The translations under genes and the position numbers were made by a program. A model generated the notes under the pieces. It was not told the origin of the DNA. It searched no databases and was given only the letters and a program-made list of their open reading frames with translations. A stretch of 64,000 nucleotides of DNA. It comes from Trichoderma breve. Lineage: Eukaryota > Ascomycota > Sordariomycetes > Hypocreales > Hypocreaceae. Below are positions 11,501 to 23,390 of the stretch, piece by piece. The first letter of the stretch is position 1; every line of letters begins with the position of its first letter. The stretch is from positions 3,286,001-3,350,000 of the forward strand of contig NC_079234.1 in assembly GCF_028502605.1 (NCBI RefSeq). Direction: 5' to 3'.

Positions 11501-14500
11501 GCCCGTTACCTGAAGAGGTCCAGCCAGTATTCCGACCAGAGCAGTCAGAGCTTAGCCGACTGCATGCAGAATTTTCTAACATCCTGAAGGCTATCACAAG
11601 CCCAGCTCTTCGAGCAGCGCTAGAGTTTTCTGACAACATCAACTCTTCAGTTGACAGGGAAGGGTTGGTACTGGTAAAGGAAAACGTCAAGAGGCTACAA
11701 GATCGACTTACAGCTCGATTTGAAGCATACCAGGATATGACCAGGCCTGCTGCGAACCTCTTGCAGTGCCTGCGCGTCGGTCTATCACTCTATGATGCAG
11801 CCGCAGCTTCATCGCTGACATCGCCTACATCCCAGCTTCTAGATATGACGCCGTTCTTCGGAGGGTCAACCTGGGATGTCACCATGCAGTCCTCTTTTGA
11901 GAAGAACTTTGAGTTCCTCAGTCTTGTCCGAGTTGCTGTGAATATTGAAGGAAGCGAAAGTTTCCGACCGGGCATACGAGAGGCTATTTTCGAATGCTTC
12001 CATGGGTTTTACGACGAGTGGAGCAAGAAACTCGAAGCAGACCGAAAGGCAGAAGAGACAAAGGGCAGCATCTACCAATTCCGTGGTTCCTTGGAGGATG
12101 AGGAAGAAATCGATGAACAGGAATTTAACGAGCTGTTCCCGACATATGATGCTGATAAAGAGACTGTTAGCCCAGGAAACAAGAAGGACACTGTTCGTAA
12201 CATGTCTCTAAAGGTTGCCGAAGCTCACAGGAAGATCTTCCTGGATAGAGAGGATGCCCAAGTCTCGATTCAAAATTTGAGCAGAGATGTGGGCAATAGG
12301 GTTGCGAACGAAACCAAGAATCAGTCATACCTTGATCGTGGACTGAACAACAGAATGCTCGCAAGCACAACGCTTCTCCTTGACGACAAGCTCAATGGGC
12401 TGCAAACATCTGAGAAGGATAAGTCGTACAGCTTCTATACTAGCCCCAACTTGCCTGAAGCCCGACAACTTGTGATTCTGATTGGCAAGATCAAGGCTAG
12501 GTTCCGCGAACTGCAGCTGGTTGATGAGATTGGCCACATGCAGCCGCTGGCGGACGTCATTCAGAGCTGTAACAACGTTCTTGAGCTCATCCATGAAGAT
12601 CCCCTAGCCAAGATATTACCTAAGGTAGAGCATCTACACGCGCACGTTTATGAATGGCAATTCGGCGGTTGGGCTAGTAAGGTGTATGCTGTTCTGTCGC
12701 TCTATAACGCGCTCACGGATACTATTGTTCGCTGGCGACGATTGGAGCTGTCAACATGGGCCAATCTATTTGAGACGGAACAAACAAAATGCCAAGAGGA
12801 CGCCTATTCATGGTGGTTTATCGCCTACCAAGTGGTCGTTGCTGTTCCCCTCTCCATGGTTGATTCTCCCGCTGAACTGCAAGAGTATACTGTGTCGCTT
12901 ATCCAGAGCTTGGAGACGTACTTTTTGACCTCCATCGTTGGGCAATTCGCAACTCGTTTGTCGCTTTTGCGACAGCTACAGAGCCACCTTCAGCTCCTCA
13001 TTCAAGACTACCCCAGCCTGACAGTCATCTTCCATGCTCTCACAAATTTCATTTTCTACTTTACCCGTTACGAGAAGGCTGCCGAGGCTGCTATCCAGAA
13101 GGGCCGGGCCTCACTCGATAAGAAAATGAAAGATGTGCTTCTTATGGCTAGCTGGAAAGATACCAACATTAATGCTCTCCGGGATAGCGCCAAGAGATCT
13201 CACCAGAAGCTTTTCAGAATCGTTCGAAAATTCCGTGGCATTTTGGGCGCGGAAATGAAAATGGTTATTGAGCAGGGTCTTCCTGATGAGTCGTCATCTC
13301 AACCAGCAGCTGTGGCAGGCCAAGTTGGCGAAATCGAAGTACCTGATGCCGCTGTTGAGTCGCTAAATGGAGCACTCCCCGGTTGGCTGGAAAAACACAA
13401 ACGTCTCGGCAACGTAGTAAAGACGGTATCTGTGATGCAGAGGATCGCAGCCAGCCCCGAAGTCACCAGCTCTGTTCCCCAGTCTTTGGACGCATATCTT
13501 GTTAGCTTGGAAGAGTCAATGGCAGAGCTGAAGAAAGAAACCCCGTCAACTCTGACCGACGAGAATAAAGAGCAGGTCAAGCATATGAAGACAAGGAAGC
13601 GCAAGCTATTTGCCGATACACTACGAGATCTCCGCGGTATGGGTCTACGATACAACCTTGGCCAGGATAACTTGGCTGAGCAAGAATCGTTGTCTGTTGT
13701 GCTTGCTTCTACTGCGCCATTGGAATTTTCTAATTCCGGCATTTTAAGCGAAGCAGAGTATTACTTCCACAAGACTCTGGATCTCGCTCCAAAGGCTCGA
13801 AACGCAGCTCGAGAGCATTCTGAAGATTTGACTGGCGCCGAGGTCGCGCGAAGCATTGGCTTCGTTGAAGGGTTTATTCACTTCGCCTTGTCCCAGCGAA
13901 ACAGCCTTGCGAGCATCATGTCTGCTTTCGGATCACTCAAAAAGGCGATATTCCAGTTCCAAGACCTGGGTAAATTCCAAAGCCTAGGTGGTCTATCTCG
14001 AAGCCAAGGAATCACTGATTTGTCACGTTTCCTCCCATGGACCGTGCAAGGACTGAAATTTGCCATCCACTTGCTAGGCGTTCACGGCAAATTGGGCAAG
14101 CTTGATCACAGTGCATTGGTTCAAAAGCTGCAGACGTGGTTAGAAACCATTGAGAATCACGCAAAGAGACTGGGCGAATTGGCCAAGCTTCCTGCACTGC
14201 TGACGTCCGATGTCCATACTAAGCTACACGAAGATGTGACAAGGGATTTAGCCGAGCTGCAGTCAACTGTTAGCGAGGCTATTCAGAGCAACCCTGGTGT
14301 TGGCTTCATTCTTCAGCAACTCCGTGTCTGGAACCATACGACCACTGAGCCCTTGGAAACTCGAGGCCATACCATGGACCTTTTGGGCTTTGCAGAATCA
14401 GTTTCTACTCTGTGTGACACCGTTTTGGTGGCCGTTGAGAATGCAAAGAAAGCCGGAGCAGAGATTCCAAGGAAAGAGGATGAGGCAGCCTGGTTGAAGA

Positions 14501-17403
14501 AGCATAGCGACGCCTATCTCTCCATGATTAATCAGCTTCACATGAAGAACGTGGAGAAGACAATTGAGCAATGCATTCGCGCCTTGCAGAAAATCGATCT
14601 AGGACAGCCACTGGCAAGCATGGCCGCAATGAGTGCTATTACCGTCGCATCGCCAATCCTGAATCAATTCACGGCATTATGCGAACAATCAATTACGGCC
14701 GGTGTGGATATCCATCGTGCTACTGTTAAGATGGGATATGGCATGACAAAAGCTTTCACGCAAATCGCTTCACAGGGATTCTGCACGCCGCAAGAAAAAT
14801 CGGACGAGAAATCAGGTGCCGAAGGCAAGTTGGAATCTGGCACTGGTCTTGGCGATGGTGAAGGCGCTGAAGATATTAGCAAAGATATCCAAGCTGACGA
14901 GGACCTTTCTGAGCTTGCACAAGAGGCGAATAAGGAGAAGGACGGTGAGATGGAAGATGAAAAGGACGCAGTCGATATGGCAGATGAGGAACTGGAAGGA
15001 GATATGAACAGTGTGGATGGCGCTGAGGAAGAAGACGAAGACAAGTCTCAGAAGGGAGATGAGGAAGAGGAAGAGGATGCTATGGATGAAGAGGCTGGTG
15101 ATGTGGATGACCTTGACCCCACTGCCGTTGACGAAAAGATGTGGGATGGCGATGATGAAAAGGCAGAGAAAGACCAGGAGGGCGATAAAGCAAAGGGTCA
15201 GAAGCAAGAGGATGAGCAAATGGCGACTGAAGGAGAAGCGAAACCAGACGATGCAGATCAGGATCAAGACCAAGATCAAGATCAAAAGCCCGATGGCGAA
15301 GAACCCGAGGAGCCTGAGGCCGAAGACGTAGGGGCAGAGGAAGAGGATGTGCAAGCAAAGGAAGAGCTAAACCGCCAAGACCAAACAGTGGAGGAGAACG
15401 ACGCACTGGAGCTTCCCGAAGACTTGGATATGAATCTCGACGAAAATGACGCAGAGGGCTCAGATGAGGATGACTTGGATCTCATGTCGGACATTGAAGA
15501 AGACAAAGAGCAAGAAGAGCAGCCTAAAGATGCGGAGGCAGTTGATGATGAGAAGATGGAAGAGGACGCAGAGCAACAAGTAGAGCCAGAGACTGCGGTT
15601 GAGGACGAGGTGAGCGAGGCGGAGGAGATTGAAGAGAACGTCGGCGTCGACGAGATTCAAGAAGAAGCAGAGCCTGAGCAAGAGGAAGAGAAGAAGGATG
15701 AAGAACAACCAGACGAGAGCCATCCAGATCAGACGCCTAATAAGCAAGAGGAGACCAAGGCAGACAAGGAGAATGCGGCACCAAGCGATGTCAAGAGTTC
15801 CGGAATCGACCAAAACGCAGATTCCATGGACATGGATGACGAATTCCAAGCCAAGGCAGCTCAGCAAGATGAAGGTGACATGGGAGATGGCGCAGCGGAC
15901 CAGGATACAAGCGCTGGCAACAAAGGAGCTACATCACGGTCGAAGGAGGCGGTGGACAAGCCTGAAGACGGCGATGCTCAGGAAGAAGCCCGCAGCGACC
16001 CGTTCAAGAAACTGGGCGACGCACTGGAGAGATGGCACCGCCAACAACAGGACATTAAGGATGCCAATCCCGAAGAAGAGCAGCAGCACGGGCCGGAAGC
16101 TGAAGAGCAAGGCCAGCGCGAATTCCAGCACCTGAAGGACGACCAAGCAGCCGAGGATACTCAGGCTCTTGGCACAGCGGACAACGAAGAGGCACAACCC
16201 CTGGATGAGTCTATGGCAATTGACGAGGAGAAGCAAGACCCAACCAGCCACGTCATGGACGGAGATGAAGAGGAGAAGGAAGATGCAGAGCTTGACAAGA
16301 TGGACCTCAGTGAGCCAGCAGAGGACGACAAAGAAGCGGGCATGAATGATGTGGACGACAGTCGCACTGGCGTGAAGACGAGACAGGGTGCCTACAACAA
16401 GGAGCCTACGTCTGAAGAAGAGGAAGAAGAGGACCAGAAGCTCAAGGTCGAAGAGGAAGAAGAAGACGTACAAGACGCATCCGCCCAGCTCTCGACAACT
16501 CACCTTTGGGAGGATCAACGACCCTTGCGCGACTTTTCGCAGTGTCTTGAGCAGTGGACCGAACTTCAGACCAAGTCTCACAGCCTGTCGCTGTCGCTAA
16601 CATCCCAGCTGCGGCTGATTCTCACGCCGTCGCAGTCTACCAAGCTGTCGGGATCGTTCCGCACCGGAAAGCGACTCAACATCAAGCGCATCATCCCTTA
16701 CATTGCCTCGAGCTACAAGCGAGACAAGATCTGGATGCGGCGCAGCATCCCGACGAAGCGGACGTACCAGATCATGCTGTGCGTGGACGACAGCAAGAGC
16801 ATGGGCGAGTCGTCGTCTGGCGCGCTGGCAATGGAGTCGTTGGTCATGGTGTCGCGATCCCTGACGATGCTCGAGGCTGGTCAAGTGGGCGTGCTGGGCT
16901 TCGGCGCCGACGTCTTCACGGCGCATCAGCTGACGGATCCCTTTGGCTCGGATGCGGGTGCCAAGGTTCTGCAGCGGTTCTCGTTTGGCCAGGACAGGAC
17001 GGACATTGCGCTGCTGATCCGGCAGACCATTGACACGTTCCGCACGGCACGACAGCGGTCGAGCGGAGGATCGGATCTGTGGCAGCTCGCGCTGATCCTT
17101 TCAGACGGCCTAACGCCGTCGTCGGCCCACGATTCCATCCGGCGGCTGCTGCGAGAAGCCATGGAGGAGCGCATCATGATTGTCTTCATCATCATGGACG
17201 ACACGGGCAAGAAGAAGGGCGACAGCGTGCTGGAGCTCAAGGAGGCCAAGTTTGTCAGCGAGGGGGGCGAGAGCCGGGTCGTGATTGAGCGGTACCTGGA
17301 CACGTTCCCCTTCCAGTACTACCTGATTGTGCATAATCTGGAGGAGCTGCCGAGCGCCCTGGCGGGATTGCTGCGGACGTGGTTTGCAGAAGTGGCATCA
17401 TGA
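2534..17403 (+). CDS. MDN1: Midasin, AAA+ ATPase of 60S ribosome assembly (Mdn1/Rea1)
   Basis: Exons 2534-9772 and 9832-17403 give 4,936 residues, close to the roughly 4,900 of yeast Rea1. By family knowledge this dynein-like motor strips Ytm1 and Rsa4 from pre-60S particles. Six AAA modules are visible by their P-loops: GLPGVGKT (~310), GETGIGKT (~642), GPTSAGKT (~1091), GETGCGKT (~1383), GSPGVGKT (~1762) and a SPSGYGKS variant (~2074). A long helical linker follows, then an Asp/Glu-rich region (~4090-4630, nt 14.86-16.48 kb) that includes a DQ repeat. The C-terminal MIDAS domain carries DDSKS near residue 4732. The single 59-bp intron (9773-9831, GTAAGA...CATAG) is phase 0 and lies early in the linker. 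The ATG at 2534 has A at -3; a further ATG lies at 2540, and the frame opens at 2504. Confidence 0.97.
14860..16480 (+). repeat. Acidic low-complexity tract inside MDN1
   Basis: GAA/GAG/GAT-rich coding sequence for the midasin D/E-rich domain. It includes a short GATCAA-type tandem run (about 15258-15289) coding for alternating Asp-Gln. Its purine bias produces long hydrophobic open frames on the opposite strand, which are artefacts. Confidence 0.8.
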
Positions 17404-18870
17404 AGTTGTGTAACAGCGGATAAGGTTTAAAAAAGCATGGGAACACGGCGTTTCTTGGGGAATGGATTGGATTGGATTTGTGATGGTATGCCTGTGTTTG
17501 CGAGCTTAGACGGGTTTCCTTTTTCTTTTATTATAATGCATAGAATCGTGGTATTTAGGTGTTATTCATTTTCAAATAATCACATGTTAATCAGCATGAG
17601 TCGTCTTCTCTTTAACATCTACCGTGTTAAATCCTACATGGCGCCATTCGTACTCCATCCATCCCTGCACATGTCAATATATTCATATGCATCATGCAAG
17701 CCATGCCGCAAGATTACACAAACACAATAACCACGTCTCCAAAGGCCCTGATAACGCAATTATAGCCGTGTCTTTAGTATTTGAGTTTTCTTCTTCTTCT
17801 TTCATTCTTTTACTTCATCCCTGCTTCAGCTAGCCAAGTCCATTGTTTCATTTGAAACCTGGAAATGGGAGCCCGGATGTGGAACGTACCCTCTTTCAAC
17901 TGAGACCTTTTTTACTCTCTTTACGCCCCCTCCTCTCGTCATCTCGCCTTAGCGTGTCTATCAAATCTGCAAGGAACCCACAGCTAGACTGCGATAATTT
18001 GAAATACTTTGTGACTTGGCGGGATAGAGACAAGGCGCCTCGGCTCATGGATCTGCCGTTTGTCACGAGGGGAGACTATGGGGATGCTCATATATGTGTG
18101 TCTCATATGGGTTATTTTTGCGTTGATTTGGAGGCTACCCCTCTTGTTGACGAGACCAAGACATTGGAAGAATTGAGTCTTTTGGTATGTCCGTTTTTAT
18201 ATAAGGTATATAGTAATGCAAATTGTTTCCTCTCAAGCATACATCTACTAGCGTAAATAGTCTCGAGAATGTACTCTTTTATTCATGCCAACATCTAGAT
18301 CAGCAGATATACAGTAAAGGCGCAAAGCTCTTCACTACCCCCACGCCCCGGGGTTCCAAACGCCGAAAAAGGTCCGTCCGTGGGCGATCTCGGTCTCAGA
18401 TGGAAAATCAAATCATTTTGGATGCTTCAAGACGCACCAGGAAGGTGGGAAGAAGTAAACTGAGACTCGCCATAAAAAGATGAGATGAGATGAATTCCAT
18501 TTTCGGGAAATGATACTCTAAAACAGACACATTAGCTATACCTATCTATTTATCTATCTATCTACATCAAAACTGACATCTGACTAAACAAACGCCCCCC
18601 CGGATTCCTTTCCCTTTCCCCGCCGGCAGATCTTCAAGGCCCCAGAACTAATTAATAGCACCATCTGCCAGCAACTTCATCTTCCTCTTTTCTCTCTTCT
18701 CTCCTCCTCCTCTTCTTCTTTATATCTCTTCTCCTTACTTTTCTATCCTCTTCATGCTTATTCGACGGCCGTTTCCCTTCCAGACTCTCCGTCCCGTGAT
18801 ACTCCCGTCCTCCAATCTCGCACGCCTGCGTCCCCTCTCTCTGTCGCATTCTCTCTCATCTCCCCTCAAA
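17404..18870. other. Intergenic region MDN1 to isochorismatase-family gene
   Basis: A gap of 1.47 kb. The first ~500 bp are AT-rich and look like the MDN1 3' UTR and terminator. A 137-codon frame at 17843-18256 resembles no family I know and lacks an intact context. A TATC microsatellite lies at about 18542-18565. A strongly CT-rich stretch (about 18670-18760) precedes the next gene, typical of a fungal promoter or leader. Confidence 0.5.
18542..18565 (+). repeat. Imperfect (TATC)n microsatellite
   Basis: About five to six copies of a TATC/TATT tetranucleotide in non-coding sequence about 300 bp upstream of the isochorismatase-family start. Confidence 0.7.
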
Positions 18871-19734
18871 ATGGCCACCCCCACGGAATTGCGGTTCAGT
18901 AAGTTCTTCAGAGTTCGTCTTTACGGAGGCATTGAATAGAGCTAACCATGTTTCTTTAAATAGAGAACCCTGCCATCTTGTAAGTTCGCCGCGCCTAGAC
19001 AATCGCAATCTCGACCCCAACTCCATCGCGAAAGAGAGCCTCGGCTGACAATCAACTCCAACTATACAGCGTCTGTGACATGCAAGACAAGTTCCGCAAC
19101 GTCATTTACGAATTCGACAGCATGTAAGCCTATCACTTCCCTTTCCATCTAAAGACGCACTCTCTCAACCCCCGGTATCACCGTCACCAAACCATCCAGC
19201 TAACAACAACACCAAACAAACAGCGTCACCACCACCGTCAAACTCCTCACCTACGCCCAATCCCTCTCCATCCCCGTCCACACAACAACCCAAACCTCCG
19301 CCAAGCTCGGCGCAACCGTCCCCGCCATCGCCGACCTCCTCCCCTCCCCTCCCCACGACAAGACCAAATTCTCCATGCTCGTCCCCTCCGTCGCCGCCCA
19401 ACTCGAACCGCAATCCCGCATCGCCCTCGTCGGCATCGAGTCCCACATCTGCATCACCCAGACCGCCCTCGACCTGCGCGACGCCGGCCACTTCCCCTAC
19501 GTCATCGCCGACGGCGTCAGCTCCTGCAACCGCGGAGAAGTCGGCATCGCTCTGGATAGGCTGAGGAGCGAGCCGGGTATTACGGTTACCACGAGCGAGA
19601 GCTGGATGTACGAGTGTCTGGGCGATGCCTCACACCCCTTGTTCAAGTCCTTAATCACAGTGGTCAAGAACAAGAGCAGCGAGACCAGCAAGGTCTTGAG
19701 CGTGCTGCCGCCTGCTCCTGCTCCCAAGATCTAA
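18871..19734 (+). CDS. Isochorismatase-family cysteine hydrolase
   Basis: Four exons (18871-18898, 18964-18979, 19070-19123, 19224-19734) give 202 residues. It belongs to the isochorismatase-like alpha/beta hydrolase superfamily, in the ISOC1/2 and YcaC-like group that acts alone; the substrate is not predictable from sequence. The expected Asp-Lys-Cys set is present: Asp18 in VCDMQDKF, a Lys near 81 in DKTKFSML, and Cys109 in GIESHICITQTALDL. No signal peptide is seen; the start MATPTELRF leads straight into the first strand (NPAIFVCDMQ). Exon 2 is a 16-nt micro-exon carrying KNPAIF. The first three exons total only 98 nt, so the active-site Asp depends on splicing three small exons correctly. 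The flanking genes suggest no pathway. Confidence 0.88.
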
Positions 19735-20118
19735 AATCGGCAAAATATGCCCTCTTATTTCTCGTTTCTATATTCGGTTCTACTCCAATACTTTTGTTCA
19801 AAACATCCTGGCTAAGTAGCCAAATCTTCATTTTTGGGTCAAAGAGGAGGCAGTTAGTTAATTCACAGGGCAAAGTCATCATCACCAGTCTTATGTAGGT
19901 ACCTAGATACAGCGAGGTTTGGAAAATCTGGGAGGAATTAGGGGCGCTGAATTGTTTCAATTCCTAGCTACAGCAATAGACACGGCTGCGAGGCCCAAGT
20001 CAAAATCAAGCCAACCACTGCACAGAGTGTCGGTTCATCCGTCGTAGGAAGTGTAGATGTTTAAATCCACAACAGTCCCAATACCGCTGACCGGGGCAAC
20101 CATCGTTGCTGGGCATTT
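19735..20118. other. Convergent 3' region
   Basis: A 384-bp gap between the stops of two convergent genes. It contains TAGGTACCTAG (about 19895-19905), a palindromic word common in intergenic fungal DNA. No coding signal is seen. Confidence 0.5.
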
Positions 20119-22107
20119 TTATTCTGCCGACGGCGACGTCTTAGTAGGCTTCGCCGGTGGTGTCATCCAAGGAAAGGCCGACGCTGCTCCTATCGGGTTG
20201 TTCGCCGATCTGGGCAACGACACTGAAGTCGAGGCCGCCCGGCCACCAGAACTAGAGCCAGACTTTGCTGCTTCACCCTTTGCCTCGCCTGGCGTCGCTG
20301 GCCCCTTGAGATCCCATCTGATGCCGCCATTCGCAGCCGTCGAACTTTCACCGTTCATGCTAACCTGGCTCTTCCGCCGGCCAAGCTCAGACTTGGACGG
20401 CAGCGGGGGTTCGTACGACGCCCCGGTGCGTGCCGACGATGACCCCGATTTCTGGGCCTTGAGCACCTTCATGTTGCGTCCTCGAGGTGCAGGCTGATAT
20501 CCGCTCAGAGGCGGTCCAGTCTCACGTTGATCTGCTCCGCTGCCGTTGGGGTTTCGCCAAGAGCCCCAGATGCCGGACGACGTTCCTCGTCGCGAAGTTT
20601 CAGACGCGCTTGATCCGTCTCTTCGCCGGCGCTCGGAGCCGTTAGCGTCTCCTCCAGACTTTTCATTTTCCTCCTCGTAATCGGGAACACTATTCGCCCG
20701 AACACGGCCCGAAGGCTCGGAATGTGATGTAGCGGGGGAAGCCTGGCTTCTAGTTTCGCTACTTCCCGACTCTTTAGTTGTTGCTGTTGCCGATGTAGGC
20801 GTTGTTGCAGTCGCTGTAGATGTTGCGGTTAGCGGTGCGGCCGCGGCCTTGTCCTCGCCATCAGCCCGGCTACCATCTCCAAAGACGAATGGCGCGGCGT
20901 TGGCATTCAGCTTTGGCCGTTCTGGCGCGGCGCTGCTGGTGGTTATGTGGCGGAATACCTCTTCGTCTTCTGGGCGAATGAAGGGAACGCGCAGCCGGTC
21001 TCGCTCGTTGCTATAGAGCACCATTGTGTTCTGAGAGAAAAGAATATCGGCCGCATGTGCCCTCAGAGCATCGCTTCCGATGAAGATACGGACTGCTTTC
21101 GACACCTGATTCGGCTTGGTCTGTTCACTGCCGCACATTTCGAAGCAAACCGACATGGAGGGAACCGAGCCTGCAGCGGAGTCTGACCGACTGCTATGGC
21201 GTGTGATGACGGCCTCTGCAAGATAGACATCCAATCTGGCCCTGTAAACTCCGTTGACGTCTCGGTGGAACTCGCTGAGAAAGTCGAGTTCTTTCACGAG
21301 CGAATAATCAATTGTAGATTTTTGCGACCCAGTGCAAATGTCTGCATAGAGCAGCGTTCCGTGAGCGTAATCCGTGGTCAGCCAACAGCGAACAATGGAA
21401 GGGACCGTTCCCAAGACGTAAACGGAGGCTGGAAGCCCCGGCATGTCAAATGAAGAATCGTCGTCGTCTTCATCGCCCGTGGCAAAATTTGTATCGAGGC
21501 CAATGCTACTGGCTCGGCCAGACGCTACAGAATGGTGCGAGTGAACCGAGTGGCCGGCCGAACTATGCCTACCGTCTGACTTGTGTGACAGGGACCGTTC
21601 CATCATATATCCGGGACGAACTGCGCCAAAGTCTCCAGAGTGACGGTTGTTTTGGGCACCCCAGCTTGAGCCGTGCAACGCGCTCTCGTCAAACCGGACG
21701 CTGTTTGCTCGCGAAGCCGCACCACCGCGCCGAACGGGTTCCTCCTCTGCAGGTCCCAAGTGCAGAGAGCCCAGCAGCTGCTCTCCCTGCTCATCCAAGT
21801 CGTCGAACACATCATTCGTAGAAATTTGGACGGGGCCTACAGAAGATGTTATTGTTAGTAAAGATATGAAGAAAACATGCATTAGCATAAACGGTACAGA
21901 GGGCCATGGCTCACCATGCTGTGGCGTCCCGGCCAGAACTCCTGGAAATGGTGAGTTCCATACAGATTTCAGTGCAGAGTCGTCTGCCTGACGCTTTTCT
22001 AGTCTCACAATTCGTTCTGCGTGGTTTGCTTGGGCATATTGGACCTGCTTCAACTCCATCTGCAGGTTGTACAGCTCGTCCCGGGAAACAGAAAAGCGGG
22101 GATCCAT
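20119..22107 (-). CDS. Conserved fungal protein of unknown function (sometimes mislabelled 'ubiquitin hydrolase 19')
   Basis: Exons 22107-21915 and 21836-20119 give 636 residues. The N-terminus (MDPRFSVSRDELYNLQMELK, then a heptad-like stretch to LEKRQ) is a short coiled coil. A conserved folded core follows (LPASVYVLGTVPSIVRCWLTT to VPFIRPEDEEVFRHI). The C-terminal ~280 residues are Ser/Thr/Gly/Arg-rich and disordered. From memory, relatives in Aspergillus carry the label ubiquitin C-terminal hydrolase 19, but I see no USP Cys or His box, so I do not adopt it. The 78-bp intron (21837-21914, GTGAGC...GTAG) is stop-free and a multiple of three; retention would add 26 residues rich in Phe, Leu and Ile. 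The start at 22107 is preferred over an ATG seven codons upstream because family members begin MDPRF. Confidence 0.75.
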   Translation of the reverse strand: MDPRFSVSRDELYNLQMELKQVQYAQANHAERIVRLEKRQADDSALKSVWNSPFPGVLAGTPQHGEPWPSVPFMLMHVFFISLLTITSSVGPVQISTNDVFDDLDEQGEQLLGSLHLGPAEEEPVRRGGAASRANSVRFDESALHGSSWGAQNNRHSGDFGAVRPGYMMERSLSHKSDGRHSSAGHSVHSHHSVASGRASSIGLDTNFATGDEDDDDSSFDMPGLPASVYVLGTVPSIVRCWLTTDYAHGTLLYADICTGSQKSTIDYSLVKELDFLSEFHRDVNGVYRARLDVYLAEAVITRHSSRSDSAAGSVPSMSVCFEMCGSEQTKPNQVSKAVRIFIGSDALRAHAADILFSQNTMVLYSNERDRLRVPFIRPEDEEVFRHITTSSAAPERPKLNANAAPFVFGDGSRADGEDKAAAAPLTATSTATATTPTSATATTKESGSSETRSQASPATSHSEPSGRVRANSVPDYEEENEKSGGDANGSERRRRDGSSASETSRRGTSSGIWGSWRNPNGSGADQRETGPPLSGYQPAPRGRNMKVLKAQKSGSSSARTGASYEPPLPSKSELGRRKSQVSMNGESSTAANGGIRWDLKGPATPGEAKGEAAKSGSSSGGRAASTSVSLPRSANNPIGAASAFPWMTPPAKPTKTSPSAE

Positions 22108-23114
22108 GTCCGAAAGACTTCTCAACAAAGGGATTAAGGGGACATGTGAGGGTGCAAAAAGACAAATTCAAGCTGATAGGAAGGGAGAGTGTATACTTGA
22201 ACAGCGGGTTTAGGAGAGAAAAAAATATTAGGCTTAGGTATCGACACAAGGAAACAAAAGGAAGAAAAGCAGGGTTCAGGCAGGGTCGCACAAGGTCGAA
22301 GCCACAGGGGTAAAGAATGAGAAGGTGCCAAGTATTGTAAGCCTGGGCTTCACAGTCGACTCGGTGGTCGTTTAGAGGTGGTGTTGGTGCGTGGCTCTTT
22401 TGGATTTATTCCCTCGGGTATTAGCAACAGTTCACGATCAACCTCGTCGACCACATCTCCTTGCCCTACACCCCGGGGCCACACTGCCGATAACGCAGAA
22501 TGTGCGCTATGGCCTGGGTAGATTTCAAGGCTTGAGCACTTTGGGTATTGGATGTATCGATAGAAGCGAGGAATGGTTCAAGTAACGGCGAGATCGCGTA
22601 GCAGATACTGTGTCGTCACGGACACAAGACGGCACCAATATTGTGGCTCTAACCACACCCAAGAGGCCTCGTATGCGGGAGTATAATGCTAATAAGACGT
22701 GCAGGGCAAACTCTGTGTATACGATAACGCAGCTAGGTCAGAGCAGTAGCCGAATACAAAGACAGAATATATGCCGGTATGTATGCGTATGTTGGATGCG
22801 TATGGAGTAGAGCAGCTCGACAGTTTGTTTGCTCTTGTCAGGCGCAGGTGCTGTATATCGCAGGGAGAGTCGCGACGAGGGCGCAGCGTCCAACGAGCAA
22901 CGGGCAACGGATATGCTGAGTCAGTAGGCGGTAGGAATGCTTGAACTGCACGAGCGAGTGGGCGAGAGGGGGCAGCGTTGAAGAAGCTGGCTGGCCGTCT
23001 GAGCGGAGGCCGTTGGAGAGGGAGAGGCGACGAGTCGGAGCAGAGACGGGAGAGAGGAGAGACCGAAGAGGGACAACCGCAGAAGGAGACTGGCTTATCG
23101 ATTGGCGGGCTGTG

Positions 23115-23135
23115 GCATGTGCATGTGCATGTGCA
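23115..23135 (+). repeat. (GCATGT)n short tandem repeat
   Basis: Three and a half perfect copies of the hexamer GCATGT in the upstream region of the unknown-function gene. Confidence 0.8.
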
Positions 23136-23351
23136 GACGGGAGGTAAATAAACGGCTGAGGGCAAGCACAGCACGCGGTTTCAGGTCCAAAGGCGGATGG
23201 GATGAAATGCCTGGGCGATGGATGATGCGAGGTTGTTGCGTCTCTCCACAATCCAGGATTCCAGCCCGAGAAAAACACCACTCATGACCAGGGGGCTGTC
23301 GATTGGCTAACAGCGGCCCTTACAGCGCAGGGCAGCCCAAGTCCAGCCATT

Positions 23352-23390
23352 GCTTACAGCGCCGTAGCGGGTAGACGGCCGGCTGTAAGC
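23352..23390. repeat. 9-bp inverted repeat GCTTACAGC / GCTGTAAGC
   Basis: Perfect arms at 23352-23360 and 23382-23390 are separated by a 21-nt GC-rich loop. A related TTACAGCGC occurs about 22 bp before the left arm and CTGTAAG again after the right arm, so this stretch carries the TTACAG word in both orientations. Function is unknown; it could be a binding site or chance. Confidence 0.5.

Noticed and set aside
14812..16581. Several minus-strand frames of 100-215 codons coding very hydrophobic, membrane-like proteins
   Set aside because: They are the complement of the GAA/GAT-rich acidic domain of MDN1; reverse-reading acidic codons yields Leu/Phe/Ile-rich frames by composition alone.
17843..18256. 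A 137-codon frame downstream of MDN1
   Set aside because: No family is recognised, composition is that of intergenic DNA, and no exon-intron context supports it.
19890..19910. TAGGTACCTAG palindrome as a specific regulatory site
   Set aside because: Related GGTACC and CCTAGG words recur in several gaps and in a 3' region, so a gene-specific role is unlikely.
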